From IMCC2047 sp041395865 (GTDB taxonomy: Bacteria; Pseudomonadota; Gammaproteobacteria; Pseudomonadales; IMCC2047), in assembly GCA_041395865.1 (NCBI GenBank), contig JAWKZQ010000015.1, positions 1 through 64,000 on the forward strand: 64,000 nucleotides of DNA. The letters are read 5' to 3'. The position numbers and the translations under genes are program-made. How positions within the stretch are numbered: the first letter of the stretch is position 1; every line of letters starts with the position of its first letter. Below, piece after piece: positions 51,536 to 61,715 of this stretch. The notes beneath the pieces are model-generated. The model was not told the origin of the DNA. It was given only the letters and a program-made list of their open reading frames with translations, and ran no database searches.

Positions 51536-53896
51536 TTAGAAGCTGTACTGGACCGTCAACTGCGTATTGCGTCGATCGCCAATATAAGCAAAGGAACCCG
51601 AACGATACGCCGCAAGGTAATAATCTTCATCGAAGATGTTTCCAATATTCAGCCGTACCAGCATCTCTGGGCTGACCTGATAGGAGGCAAACGCATCGAC
51701 AACTGTATAGGAAGGAATTCCCAGATCCTCATTGGCTGCCGAGTCAGGCTGTCCGACGAAACGAGCACTCTCATAGGTTGCCGTACCACCAAAAGCAAAC
51801 TTCTCGGTCGCCTGATAACGCAAATGCAAAGAGGCAGACTTGTCGGCAAAGTTTGCCAGCGTTTTCCCTTCATTATCCTCGTTGATGGATTTCAGCACTT
51901 TCGCATTCATGAGCGTCAGTCCCGCCTGAAGGCTCAGCTTATCCGTCAAGTTGCCCACAAGCCCCAGCTCAACCCCTTCAACTTCGTTTTTACCCGTATT
52001 AAGGCTGCCCAGCGTGCTGTATGAATTACCTGTCGGCTGCTCCATGACATCATTTTTCGTAATACGGAACAGCGCTGCCGTTGCCAGCAATTTATCGCCA
52101 TTCAGCTGCCACTTGGTGCCAAGCTCCCAGCTTTCGGTTTTTTCAGGCCCGCCCAGGTTTGGATCACTGCCGTCTACACAAATACCGCCATAACCACAGC
52201 TGGTGCCAACATCGGATTCACCACCGTTCAGGTTGGTTGCAGTCGAATAGCTCACATAGATGTTTGCACGCGGGGTAATTTTGAAGCTTGTCCCAACATG
52301 CCCATTCCAGAAACCGTCTTTATCCTTAAAGTCGGTCAGCACTCGAGGCAGCGGTCCGCTCCGTCCATCGGCATCAAAATAGGCCGTTGTATCGTAGTCG
52401 TAATAATCGTAACGAAGCCCGCCGAATACCGTCCACTTGTCATCCAGGTCAACCGTATCCATAAGATAGACCGAGGTGGTTTTAATACTCCAATCGGAGT
52501 CCCAGTCGCCTTTAGTCACGTTCCGTTGCAACAGGTCATTAATACCTGCAACTGCATTGCCGTTGGCATCAATAATACAGTAACTCGCGTTAGGACCTCC
52601 TCCCCCGGCTGCAAAACAGTTTGTCGCACCGGTGGCAGTATAGTCATAGACGCCGTTCAGGACGCTATGGTCACTGTACTCCAGCCCCATCACCAGCTCA
52701 TGATTCAGCCCGCCGATTTCCTGGTTAGTCAGCAGGTTAAGCTGGTTAGCGAAGTACTCCACCTCCTGCCAGCCCTGGTGAGTACTGAGTCCTGCCGAAG
52801 CATAGCCATTGGTATCCGCACCTGCATCAGCCAGCGTCGGGTAAGCTGTACTACCGCGGGTGCCTGTCGCCAGATAGCCGTTATCGGTCGTTCCGTAACG
52901 GGTTAAATTCACAATACGGGACTGGGGGTTGAGTTCATATCCGATTCGCAAGGTGGCCGTATCAACCTGAGACTCCAGGAAGTCTTCATCCTGCACATAA
53001 ACAGGAATATCTTTCACCGGTTTACCGCTTACCCTGTCGATATAGGTTCCCAGATCCGGTTTGTCCTCACCATCAAAGTGGTAATAATCGGCGGTTATTT
53101 CCAGCTTATCGCTCGCCCTGTGGGAGATAGAGAAAGCGGCACCCTTTCGGTCGCGCTCTGCGGGATCCCGATCAGGCACATCTTCCTGCGCATGCAACAA
53201 ATTAACCCGCACGGCTGTGTCATAGTTGATCACCTGGTTCGTATCGAGTGTCAGCCGGTGATGATTATCGGTGCCAATACCGACGGACACTTTACTGAAA
53301 TCGTATTCGGTGCTGGCCCGTTTGGTCGCCGCATTTACTGCACCACCCGTGGTTCCTCGGCCGGCGAAGCTCGAACTGGGTCCTTTGCTGATCTCAACCT
53401 GCTCAACGGCAAAGCTTTCCCGAATGGTCATACCCGGGTCCCTTAAGCCATCAACAAACATATCGCTGCGAGCTTCATGACCACGGATGATATAACGGTC
53501 CCCGAAAGCATTACCGTTCTCCCCCGTTCCCAGCGTAATGCCCGGCTGCCCATCCAGAATTTCACGCAAATCGCTGCGCCCGGTATCGGCAATTTCCGCC
53601 GCCGTCAGTACCGTGATGGTCTGCGGCGTCTCGGCCACCGAACGGGTACGGCGCGGATCCGACACCCGATCAGACAGGTAAGGCGCGCCCGGAACAGCAT
53701 AGGGGTTGGTATCCGGGGTAACGGTTTCTTCGATCGTCAGTTTATCCAGAGACACACTGCTTTTCTCTTCGGCATTTGCCACACCGGCCACCAACGCACC
53801 AGAAATAGCCAACGCTAAGGTACTGGAACCAAAACCAACGGCCTTGTTTATTTGCTGAGGTCTAACCAGCGGATGTTTAAGTTGTTTCTTGGACAT
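51536..53896 (-). CDS. TonB-dependent siderophore receptor (Fiu/PiuA-like)
   Basis: 786 residues. Long signal peptide ending GVANA (about 42). Plug domain: RSVAETPQTITVLTAAEIADT, then GRSDLREILDGQPGITLG, DRYIIRGHEARSDMFVDGLRD and VEQVEISKGPSS (in parts). C-terminal 22-stranded barrel ending TVQYSF with terminal phenylalanine. The layout matches catecholate-type receptors such as Fiu and PiuA, which pair with PiuC. It imports ferric siderophore across the outer membrane using TonB energy. Eight bases after tonB. Confidence 0.94.
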   Translation of the reverse strand: MSKKQLKHPLVRPQQINKAVGFGSSTLALAISGALVAGVANAEEKSSVSLDKLTIEETVTPDTNPYAVPGAPYLSDRVSDPRRTRSVAETPQTITVLTAAEIADTGRSDLREILDGQPGITLGTGENGNAFGDRYIIRGHEARSDMFVDGLRDPGMTIRESFAVEQVEISKGPSSSFAGRGTTGGAVNAATKRASTEYDFSKVSVGIGTDNHHRLTLDTNQVINYDTAVRVNLLHAQEDVPDRDPAERDRKGAAFSISHRASDKLEITADYYHFDGEDKPDLGTYIDRVSGKPVKDIPVYVQDEDFLESQVDTATLRIGYELNPQSRIVNLTRYGTTDNGYLATGTRGSTAYPTLADAGADTNGYASAGLSTHQGWQEVEYFANQLNLLTNQEIGGLNHELVMGLEYSDHSVLNGVYDYTATGATNCFAAGGGGPNASYCIIDANGNAVAGINDLLQRNVTKGDWDSDWSIKTTSVYLMDTVDLDDKWTVFGGLRYDYYDYDTTAYFDADGRSGPLPRVLTDFKDKDGFWNGHVGTSFKITPRANIYVSYSTATNLNGGESDVGTSCGYGGICVDGSDPNLGGPEKTESWELGTKWQLNGDKLLATAALFRITKNDVMEQPTGNSYSTLGSLNTGKNEVEGVELGLVGNLTDKLSLQAGLTLMNAKVLKSINEDNEGKTLANFADKSASLHLRYQATEKFAFGGTATYESARFVGQPDSAANEDLGIPSYTVVDAFASYQVSPEMLVRLNIGNIFDEDYYLAAYRSGSFAYIGDRRNTQLTVQYSF

Positions 53897-53904
53897 ACTG
53901 TCTC

Positions 53905-54677
<773 letters not shown>

Positions 54678-54681
<4 letters not shown>

Positions 54682-55088
54682 TGCTGACTCACGGTTGCGA
54701 TGCTTAGCTGGCGAATACCCAACTCTCGCACCGCAATCAACACCGGATCCAGGGCCGTTGCCGGCAGGTCGCGGTGAACATGGCAAACTACAGCAATATC
54801 CGCCGAGAGCGGCACCATGCCCTTAAGTTGCTCAGACAAATTGGTATCAACGGCCTTACCATTGATGTAATAGACTCGATTGGCATCGATTTTTATTTCA
54901 AACTGTCCGGCTTCCAGCTGGGTTTCACTGTAGGAAGCGGGCACCTGAAGGTGCTCATTTCTCGCCTCGATATGCCCGGCAATCATGAAAAATATCAACA
55001 GCAGGAAAACGATATTTATTGCCGGAATCATGCTGTCATCCAGCTTATTCTGCGATGCGGTGCGTAACTCGGTGTTCACGATTTTCAT
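54678..55088 (-). CDS. exbD: ExbD-type energy transducer subunit, second copy
   Basis: 136 residues. One membrane helix with the ExbD/TolR-type acidic entry: DDSMIPAINIVFLLLIFF, where the usual PLIDVVF reads PAINIVF, so the membrane aspartate is replaced by asparagine although DD lies just before. The periplasmic domain resembles ExbD (DANRVYYINGKAV). Two tandem ExbD genes suggest a mixed ExbD pair. Overlaps the neighbours by four bases on both sides. Confidence 0.85.
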
Positions 55089-55483
55089 GGCGTCACCGAT
55101 TGGCCGAGCTTCAGGTTCGCAACGCCAGCCTGATGCATCCGGTCGACAAGCTGAACCAGCGCCTGAATGCGAACATCCGCACCCGAGACCAGGATCACAG
55201 GCCCACCCTCTTTGGCAAGCTTGTCCAGCAACGCCGTAAAACGCGGCCCCTGTAGCGGATAAACCTCATGATTCACAACCGCCGTTTCGGCAGCGCTCAG
55301 GACTATCCGTGTCGCCTCACCGTGCTGTTGCTGCTGACCGGGCGATGCAGCAGTAACTTCCATCTGCCTGGCTTTGTTGAACGTCGACGACAACATGAAG
55401 AACAGCAGCAGAATAAACACCACGTCAATCAGCGGTGTAATACTGATCAGTCGCCGGCGCGGCCTGGCAAGCTCAAGCAGCAT
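55085..55483 (-). CDS. exbD: ExbD-type energy transducer subunit, first copy
   Basis: 132 residues from the ATG at 55483, with GGAG nine bases upstream, inside the exbB end (11-base overlap). Membrane helix with intact ISITPLIDVVFILLLFFML, including the essential aspartate. Periplasmic domain ends VLVSGADVRIQALVQLVDRM. It forms the ExbB-ExbD proton channel. Longer frames upstream run antisense-free but inside exbB and were rejected. Confidence 0.93.
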   Translation of the reverse strand: MLLELARPRRRLISITPLIDVVFILLLFFMLSSTFNKARQMEVTAASPGQQQQHGEATRIVLSAAETAVVNHEVYPLQGPRFTALLDKLAKEGGPVILVSGADVRIQALVQLVDRMHQAGVANLKLGQSVTP

Positions 55484-56339
55484 GTTGCGCCACTCCGCGC
55501 ACCTCAGGAACGGCCGTAATGAAAGCCTCCTGACTGGTAAAAACCTGAGTAATCGCATCATTAATGGCGCTCGCAACCCTTTCGGCTTTCCGATCCAGCC
55601 AGCTATGCACCGCAGAAACAGGAATCGCTACAGCCAGCCCTGCCGCAGTCGTCAATAACGCCTGCCAGATGCCGCCGGATAAAGTGGATGGATCCACCTG
55701 TGCACCTGCCGCTTCCATCTGCTGAAAGGCAACGATCATGCCCAGCACCGTCCCCATTAAGCCTAACAAGGGACTTAAATTCGCAATCACCTCGAGTGGG
55801 CGCAGCAGGGAACGCTGCTGCCCAATAAACACATCAGCCTGACGCCTCAATTCTTCCAGCAACAACCCGTAGTCTTGTTTCTGCAGGACACCCTGCATCG
55901 CATACAGCACGATTTTGCCAACCGGGTGCCTGTGATCAACGGCCTGAACCGCCGCCTCCGTATTCCGGTTACGCCAATGCGCCAAACCTCCTTTCACGGC
56001 ATCAAGCTTTTCCGGGCGCTGTACGGCAATCTGCCAAAGCTTCAACAGAACGATGGTCAAGGCAAAAATGGAGAGGAAGATCAGAATCCAAACAACGGGG
56101 CCACCAACACCCGCCAGGTCTATAAACTGGTTCAAGGTTCCTTCCACCTGCCCGGCACCTGATCCGTCAAACGCCGTCGTCAAGCTGTCCGGCGCAGCCA
56201 CGGGGGTTTGTGCCGGATCAACGAGCTCTGGAGCCGCAGAGAGATCGCCGCCTAAATCTCCACCTGTTATTTCAGCTTTATTGGCGGCGCTATCGAGCAT
56301 CTCGCCGCTCGCCGCTTCCACTTGATGACTACCGTTCAT
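55473..56339 (-). CDS. exbB: ExbB-type MotA/TolQ/ExbB proton channel protein
   Basis: 288 residues. An N-terminal polar Ala/Asp/Glu-rich extension (1-75) precedes the first helix (about 83-105, GPVVWILIFLSIFALTIVLLK in parts). The other two helices lie at about 190-212 (LLGLMGTVLGMIVAF) and 235-255. The conserved RPLEVIANLSPLLGLMGTVLG region is intact. First gene of the iron operon; a Fur box lies 30 bases upstream. Confidence 0.93.
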   Translation of the reverse strand: MNGSHQVEAASGEMLDSAANKAEITGGDLGGDLSAAPELVDPAQTPVAAPDSLTTAFDGSGAGQVEGTLNQFIDLAGVGGPVVWILIFLSIFALTIVLLKLWQIAVQRPEKLDAVKGGLAHWRNRNTEAAVQAVDHRHPVGKIVLYAMQGVLQKQDYGLLLEELRRQADVFIGQQRSLLRPLEVIANLSPLLGLMGTVLGMIVAFQQMEAAGAQVDPSTLSGGIWQALLTTAAGLAVAIPVSAVHSWLDRKAERVASAINDAITQVFTSQEAFITAVPEVRGVAQHAA

Positions 56340-56370
56340 ATTCAGTACCGGGTATATTGCAAAACTAAAA

Positions 56371-56389
56371 GATAATGATTATCGTTAGC
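56371..56389 (-). promoter_or_regulatory. Fur box upstream of the exbB operon
   Basis: GATAATGATTATCGTTAGC matches 16 of 19 bases of GATAATGATAATCATTATC. It is 30 bases before the exbB ATG, so the whole exbB-to-piuC unit is expected to be iron-repressed. The rest of the gap to 56685 holds the leader of the divergent response regulator and no gene. Confidence 0.85.
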
Positions 56390-56685
56390 TTTATTGTTTA
56401 AAGCTTTGCACACTTTAACGTCGGTACTGTTAAGAAAGCGTTAACACAAACGCCGGTTGTCGTATTTAGCGCCTAAAAAAAAGCTAACCCATAGATTTGC
56501 CTCAGCTTTTGCAAAGCTGCTGGCAGGTTCGGAGTTAAAAACTGTCGGCGATACGAGAAAACCGGGAAAACCTGTGCCTGTGCGTTCACCGCCCGGGCAG
56601 CAGGAAAAACGGGCGGATTAGCGCACTGCAAACAAAGAAAATGCTCCTTAAAAACTACAGCCCTGCAGTGGGAAGAGGTTCTCGC

Positions 56686-57351
56686 ATGTTGAACATACTG
56701 TTGGTAGAGGATGATCGCGATCTTGCCTCGTCAATCATCGACCATTTGGAACTCGAGCAGATCATCTGCGATTACGCGACAAACGGCCTGGAAGCTGCCG
56801 TTTTAGTTAAGAAAAACAGTTACCACGCGATCATCCTGGATATCAATATGCAGGAAATGGATGGATTAACGCTGTGCAAAAGAATCCGGGATCTGGGAAA
56901 CGATACGCCGATACTGATGCTGACGGCCAGAGATACGCTGGCTAACAAGCTTGAAGGGTTTAGCGCAGGCTCGGATGATTACATGGTCAAGCCATTTGAT
57001 ATCGAGGAATTGCTTGCCAGGTTATATGTGCTCTCCAAACGCCGCAGCGGCCAGGTTTCTGTATTAGAAAGCGGCCCACTGAGCCTCAACCTCAGCAACC
57101 TCTCCGGCAAGCTCAATGATGAGCCCATCAAACTGACGCCCACCACCTTCAAGCTGTTGGAAACCCTGATGAGGGCCAGCCCCAATCCGGTTTCTCAAAG
57201 CGACCTAATCCAAAGCGTCTGGGGGGACGAAATACCGGACAGCAATAAACTCCGCGTCCATATTTATAACCTTCGAAAGGTGCTCAGTGCAGGCAATGCC
57301 GAGCACCTGCTGAAAACCGTCCCTGGTTATGGTTTCTGCATAACCGGTTAA
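56686..57351 (+). CDS. OmpR-family response regulator
   Basis: 221 residues from the ATG at 56686, with AGAGG eight bases upstream. Receiver 1-115 with D52 (ILDINMQEMDG), LMLTARD and K in MVKPFD. Winged helix about 125-220 (LTPTTFKLLETL, VHIYNLRKVL, VPGYGFCITG). Probably activated by the histidine kinase 19 bases downstream. Its divergence from the iron operon suggests an iron or envelope link, unproven. Confidence 0.93.
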   Translation: MLNILLVEDDRDLASSIIDHLELEQIICDYATNGLEAAVLVKKNSYHAIILDINMQEMDGLTLCKRIRDLGNDTPILMLTARDTLANKLEGFSAGSDDYMVKPFDIEELLARLYVLSKRRSGQVSVLESGPLSLNLSNLSGKLNDEPIKLTPTTFKLLETLMRASPNPVSQSDLIQSVWGDEIPDSNKLRVHIYNLRKVLSAGNAEHLLKTVPGYGFCITG

Positions 57352-57370
57352 CCCGCTAAGCCCCCGAAAC

Positions 57371-58618
57371 ATGACAAAAAAAAGCAGCCTGAAAAAGCAC
57401 ATTACGCTACGGATAATCTTCCTGGGTTTATGCATGTCATTTCTGCTTTCCTACCAAAGCGGACAATTTTTCCTCAAGGGCTTCGACCTGATGAGAAAAG
57501 AGCAAATGATCCTGGCCGCCAGCTATCCGCTTGCAGGTAAAAAAACAACGCAGGTACTTGGGTATCATGTAGCGGCCGACTGGGACCATGTACCGAAAAA
57601 GATAAAGCAGGTGTTTCCCGCCCCGCCGCAAAAGCCCGGACAATACTTTAAGCATTTTCAGAACTGGTGGTATTTCGCTCCTCCGGAAACGGGCTACTTC
57701 CTGATGCTGGTGCCTACGGAATCTGGCGCATCCCGATATGTCTCACTGGTGCGTGAGAATATCGGGAAATCAATACGCCCCGCTAAAGGATTTTATGTCG
57801 ACCCGATGGTACAGATCGCACTCTGGGGGCTAGGCGCCCTCTTGAGTTTTATACTGCTGATTTCCTGGTCGTTCAGGGGCCTGAGCCAACCCGCTCAGGC
57901 GCTTTACAACTGGGCCAGCCAGCTCAGGTTGGAATCTATTGATAAAAAAGCCCCGGACTTCCAATACCGCGAGCTTAATGAGCTCTCAGCCATTATTCAC
58001 AACAGTCTGGAGAGCATGGGGGAAGCGATGAAAAGGGAAAATGAATTCCTTGGGTATGCCAGTCACGAACTGCGAACCCCCATAGCTACCCTGAGAAGCG
58101 ATGCGGCCCTGCTGGATAAAATCAGCCCGGTCCCGTCACCCAAGGAACGCGAAGTAAGGGACCGCATGATCAGGTCCAGCCTATCAATGAAAGGCATTAC
58201 AGAAACCCTTCTCTGGCTAAACCGTAACGACCAGGAACCCTTGCAATACAGCAAAGTGAATCTTGAACAACTTTTGAAACAGGAAATACAAACACTGAGA
58301 TACCTGCTTGCAGGCAAGGACGTCGCCCTGCAGCTGGAGACAACGCCCTGTACAAGAAACCTGCCTCAAGCCGCCTATCAAATGCTCGTGAGCAACCTAA
58401 TCAGAAACGCTTTCCAGCACACTCAACGGGGGACTATCCATATCCGCCAAAGGGGTTCAGAGTTACAGATCGTTAACCGTCTTCCAGCAGGAAAAAGCCG
58501 TGCCAGCACGGGCTTTGGGTTGGGCTTAAAGCTGATCCGCAAAATTGCCGAGCGCTTTCAGTGGGCGCTGACCGAAGAGAAGTCTGACACACACAATAGC
58601 GTCATCATTAAAGTCTGA
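57371..58618 (+). CDS. Membrane sensor histidine kinase
   Basis: 415 residues. Membrane helices about 12-32 and 148-168 flank a 115-residue periplasmic domain rich in aromatic residues (FKHFQNWWYFAPPETGYF). Phospho-acceptor H232 in YASHELRTPIATL; ATPase region with NLIRNAFQHTQ and GFGLGLKLIRKIAERF. No HAMP is clearly seen. It is short at the C-terminus but has all core boxes. Signal unknown; pairs with the preceding regulator. Confidence 0.9.
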   Translation: MTKKSSLKKHITLRIIFLGLCMSFLLSYQSGQFFLKGFDLMRKEQMILAASYPLAGKKTTQVLGYHVAADWDHVPKKIKQVFPAPPQKPGQYFKHFQNWWYFAPPETGYFLMLVPTESGASRYVSLVRENIGKSIRPAKGFYVDPMVQIALWGLGALLSFILLISWSFRGLSQPAQALYNWASQLRLESIDKKAPDFQYRELNELSAIIHNSLESMGEAMKRENEFLGYASHELRTPIATLRSDAALLDKISPVPSPKEREVRDRMIRSSLSMKGITETLLWLNRNDQEPLQYSKVNLEQLLKQEIQTLRYLLAGKDVALQLETTPCTRNLPQAAYQMLVSNLIRNAFQHTQRGTIHIRQRGSELQIVNRLPAGKSRASTGFGLGLKLIRKIAERFQWALTEEKSDTHNSVIIKV

Positions 58619-58747
58619 ATGAAGCGCTTTAGGTCGTACAGATTCGCCTGAGCATTCAGTTTGGTTACTTCACGCCAACCCTTTCAATAAATTGACTGCG
58701 TAGAAGAAACAAGCGTAGCCGACCCGCAAAGAGTCGACGGCCGGGCG

Positions 58748-59533
58748 CTAGCCTGGCTTTTGCTCACTCTCGTCATCCAAACCTTCGCACTTAAGCTCAG
58801 GCAAGTCCGTCGCCTTAAAGTTTGCATCCATCGCTTTCAGGGCTTTGCACATGCTTTCCAGGCGTTCGTCAACGGCATGCATATGGTCGAGAATGCCGTG
58901 TATCGACTTGGCAACCGGGTCCGGCGAATCCTGAGTCACGCCATAGGCATCGAAGCCCATGCGATCGGCCATCGCCTGCCGCCGCTGCCTGAGCGCTTCG
59001 TCAGTTTTCTCTTCTTTCTGTTGCTTGGTAATAATCCGACCGGGAATGCCCACCACGGTAGCACCCTCCGGAACCGCCTTGGTCACCACGGCGTTAGAAC
59101 CAACCCGGGCGTTTCGCCCCACCAGAATCGGCCCGAGCACCTTGGCTCCCGCTCCGACAACCACGCCGTCCTCAAGCGTAGGGTGGCGCTTGCCTTTGTT
59201 CCAGGTGGTGCCGCCAAGCGTCACCCCGTGATACAGGGTCACATCGTCGCCAACTTCGGCCGTTTCGCCAATCACCACGCCCATGCCGTGATCGATAAAG
59301 AATCGGCGGCCGATTTTGGCGCCCGGATGAATCTCAATGCCGGTCACCCACCGGGAAAACGTCGATAAGGCGCGCGCCAGCCATTTCCAGTTATTACGCC
59401 ATAACCAATGACTGGTACGATGGAACTGAATGGCATAAAACCCTGGGTAAGTGGTACAAACTTCAAACACATTGCGTGCGGCAGGGTCACGGTCAAAAAC
59501 GCAGTTAATATCTTCTTTTATTCTTTCAAACAT
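58748..59533 (-). CDS. cysE: Serine O-acetyltransferase
   Basis: 261 residues. N-terminal helical region, then left-handed beta-helix hexapeptides: GIEIHPGAKIGRRFFIDHGMGVVIGETAEVGDD (in parts), HPTLEDGVVVGAGAKVLG and GSNAVVTKAVPEGATVVGIPGR. It makes O-acetylserine for cysteine synthesis. In many pseudomonads cysE lies directly before iscR; here more than 10 kb separate them. Confidence 0.97.
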   Translation of the reverse strand: MFERIKEDINCVFDRDPAARNVFEVCTTYPGFYAIQFHRTSHWLWRNNWKWLARALSTFSRWVTGIEIHPGAKIGRRFFIDHGMGVVIGETAEVGDDVTLYHGVTLGGTTWNKGKRHPTLEDGVVVGAGAKVLGPILVGRNARVGSNAVVTKAVPEGATVVGIPGRIITKQQKEEKTDEALRQRRQAMADRMGFDAYGVTQDSPDPVAKSIHGILDHMHAVDERLESMCKALKAMDANFKATDLPELKCEGLDDESEQKPG

Positions 59534-59670
59534 TCGAGTTACACTTTTTTTTGTAATTTCACCTTTTGGTAAAATTAGCTAGACTTGCATTATAAACCCA
59601 GCGGGCACATTTGGACGTTCCCCGTCCACCTCAAGGAACCAATGACTGTTTAGCAGGCTGGTAGCTTCCC

Positions 59671-59907
59671 ATGTCACAAATCGCACAACATCGTGCCGGA
59701 GAAACCGGCCACTATCCATTCCGCAGCGAACGTCTTTATTTTTCCGGTGATGCCTGGTATTTCCTGATCCGCGGCGGCGGCTCCAAAGGCCCCTACTCAA
59801 CCGCCCAGGACGCAAAAGACGCCCTTAACGGCTATGTCGAGACCCTAAAACAACTGCATGAAGTCTTCCACAGACCCACTGAAGACGACCATCATCATCA
59901 CTCATAA
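59671..59907 (+). CDS. DUF6316 family small protein
   Basis: 78 residues. The core FRSERLYFSGDAWYFLIRGGGSKGPY, then YSTAQDAKDALNGYVETL (in parts), resembles the DUF6316 family of short pseudomonad-type proteins of unknown function. It ends in a natural His tract (DDHHHHS), possibly metal-binding. Divergent from cysE, convergent with trmJ. Confidence 0.8.
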   Translation: MSQIAQHRAGETGHYPFRSERLYFSGDAWYFLIRGGGSKGPYSTAQDAKDALNGYVETLKQLHEVFHRPTEDDHHHHS

Positions 59908-59930
59908 ACCGAACCAGGATTAATCTCTGG

Positions 59931-60674
59931 CTATTTCTTGAGCAGTTTCTGGGTTGCCGAGAGCACGCCACGCAATATACTCACTTCCAGCTTATCCATA
60001 CGTGCCCGCATAAATAAACGCTTCAGCCTTGGCATCAACTGCCTCGGACGCGTTGGGTTCAGCACATCCAAGCCAATCAGGGTTTCCTCCAGGTGCTCCA
60101 GGAAGTATCGCAGTTCATCCGCGGAAGCCGCTTCTTCATCCCAGTCCTGTTCCCAATCCCAGGCTTCCTTGAGCCCGGATTTATTCAACATCGCCATCCG
60201 CAATTCATAGCAGACTACCTGCACGGCGGTTCCCAGGTTCATCACTGGATATTCCGGGTTCGCCGGAATCTGCAAATGAAACTGGCAGCGTTGCAACTCT
60301 TCGTTGGTCATACCGCGGTCTTCACGCCCGAACAGAATAGCCACCTGATGGTGCGCCGGCTCGCTCATTACAGTTTCCGCGCTCTGGCGCGCATCCATCA
60401 TTGGCCAGGGCATGCTGCGATCCCGGGCGCTGGTACCCAACACCAGCTGACACCCGTCAATCGCCTCATCCAGGGAAGCACATACCACGGCCTTATCCAG
60501 CAGGTCCAAGGCATTGGCGGCACGCCAAACGGCCTTTTCATGCGGGTACTTCTGCGGGGACACCAGGTACAGCTTGTCCAGCCCCATGTTTTTCATAGCC
60601 CGGGCTGCTGCACCGATATTACCGGGATGTGTCGTATCAATAAGAACGATTCTGATATTTTTCAAGTCCAGCAT
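59931..60674 (-). CDS. trmJ: tRNA (cytidine/uridine-2'-O)-methyltransferase TrmJ
   Basis: 247 residues from the ATG at 60674; the frame to 60755 adds sequence without similarity. SPOUT features: IVLIDTTHPGNIGAAARAMKNMG (in parts), LVLGTSARDR, ILFGREDRGMTNEEL and the knot region PVMNLGTAVQVVCYEL. It methylates position 32 of several tRNAs. trmJ-cysE is a common pairing, here with a small gene between. Confidence 0.97.
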   Translation of the reverse strand: MLDLKNIRIVLIDTTHPGNIGAAARAMKNMGLDKLYLVSPQKYPHEKAVWRAANALDLLDKAVVCASLDEAIDGCQLVLGTSARDRSMPWPMMDARQSAETVMSEPAHHQVAILFGREDRGMTNEELQRCQFHLQIPANPEYPVMNLGTAVQVVCYELRMAMLNKSGLKEAWDWEQDWDEEAASADELRYFLEHLEETLIGLDVLNPTRPRQLMPRLKRLFMRARMDKLEVSILRGVLSATQKLLKK

Positions 60675-60715
60675 GGCCAACCACTTGCAAGATAATGTAA
60701 GCAAACATTTCAAAC

Positions 60716-60751
60716 AAAAAAGCCCACGAGCAGGTTTCGCGGGCCTTTTTG
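60716..60751 (-). terminator. Intrinsic terminator after secF
   Basis: The plus strand reads AAAAAAGCCCACGA-GCAGGTT-TCGCGGGCCTTTTT, a GC-rich stem with A and T ends, 29 bases past the secF stop. Confidence 0.85.
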
Positions 60752-60779
60752 TCACATTAAAAGGTATTTATAGCTAAAT

Positions 60780-61705
60780 TCAGGGTCCCAGGTCTTCCTG
60801 TTCAGCCCCTTCTTTAACCGGCAGCATTAAGTCCTCTTTACTGATGCCCAACAGCATCAGGAGGTTCGCTGATACATAAATTGACGAGTAGGTTCCCGTT
60901 ACCACGCCAATCATCAAGGCTAACGCAAAACCGCGAATCAACTCACCCCCGAAAACAGCCAGCGCAACTAACACAAGAATGGTGGTCAAGGAAGTCACCA
61001 ACGTACGGCCCAGCGTTTGGTTCAGGGACTCGTTAATGATTTCATGAGCCGTCCCTTTTCGCATTTTACGGAAGTTTTCCCTGATACGATCCGAGATCAC
61101 AATAGTATCGTTCAAGGAGTAGCCGATCACCGCAAGCAATGCAGCCAATACCGTCAAATCAAAATCCCAGCCAAACAGGGAAAAAACACCCAGTACAATC
61201 AGCACGTCATGGATCAAGTCCGTCACCGCGCCCAGCGCGAATTTGATCTGAAAACGCATGGCCACATAAACCATAACCATACCCAGCGCCAACAACAGGC
61301 CTAATCCGCCCTGCTCACGGAGCTCCTCCCCACCTGGGCGCCCACAAACTCAGAGCGGCGCAGCTCGACACCGTATTTACCACCTTCGCTAAGCGTCGCC
61401 AGCACATCGTCACCGACAGTTTGGCCATGCCCCTGTGGCAAACGTACCAGCACTTCCGTGTCAGTACCAAAATACTGCACGACTGCCTTTTCGTACCCCC
61501 CTTCTTCGAGTTGCTTCCGTATCTGGTTCAGGTTAGCAGGGTCCTGGTAACCCACCTCGATAAGGGTACCACCGGTAAAATCCAGCCCGAGTGAGAGCTG
61601 TTTGATTGCCAGGGATGCGATGGACGTCACCAACAATATGATTGAAAAGATGGCCGCAAGCTTACGCCTGCCCATGAAATCGAAATAAAACCGAGTGTTC
61701 GACAT
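60780..61705 (-). CDS. secF: SecF, with an apparent single-base deletion
   Basis: The first part from the ATG at 61705 (SNTRFYFDFMGRRKLAAI ... SEFVGAQVG) breaks into RSSVSRAD-stop near 61310. The downstream frame continues with LLALGMVMVYVAMRFQ to GAEQEDLGP. Adding one G to the run at 61328-61331 restores VGEELREQGGLGLLLALG, the normal family reading. The 926 bases plus one give 309 codons, close to known SecF. Six membrane helices and the SecF domain are otherwise complete. SecDF aids Sec export with proton energy. Confidence 0.93.
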
Positions 61706-61715
61706 GTGCAGGCTC

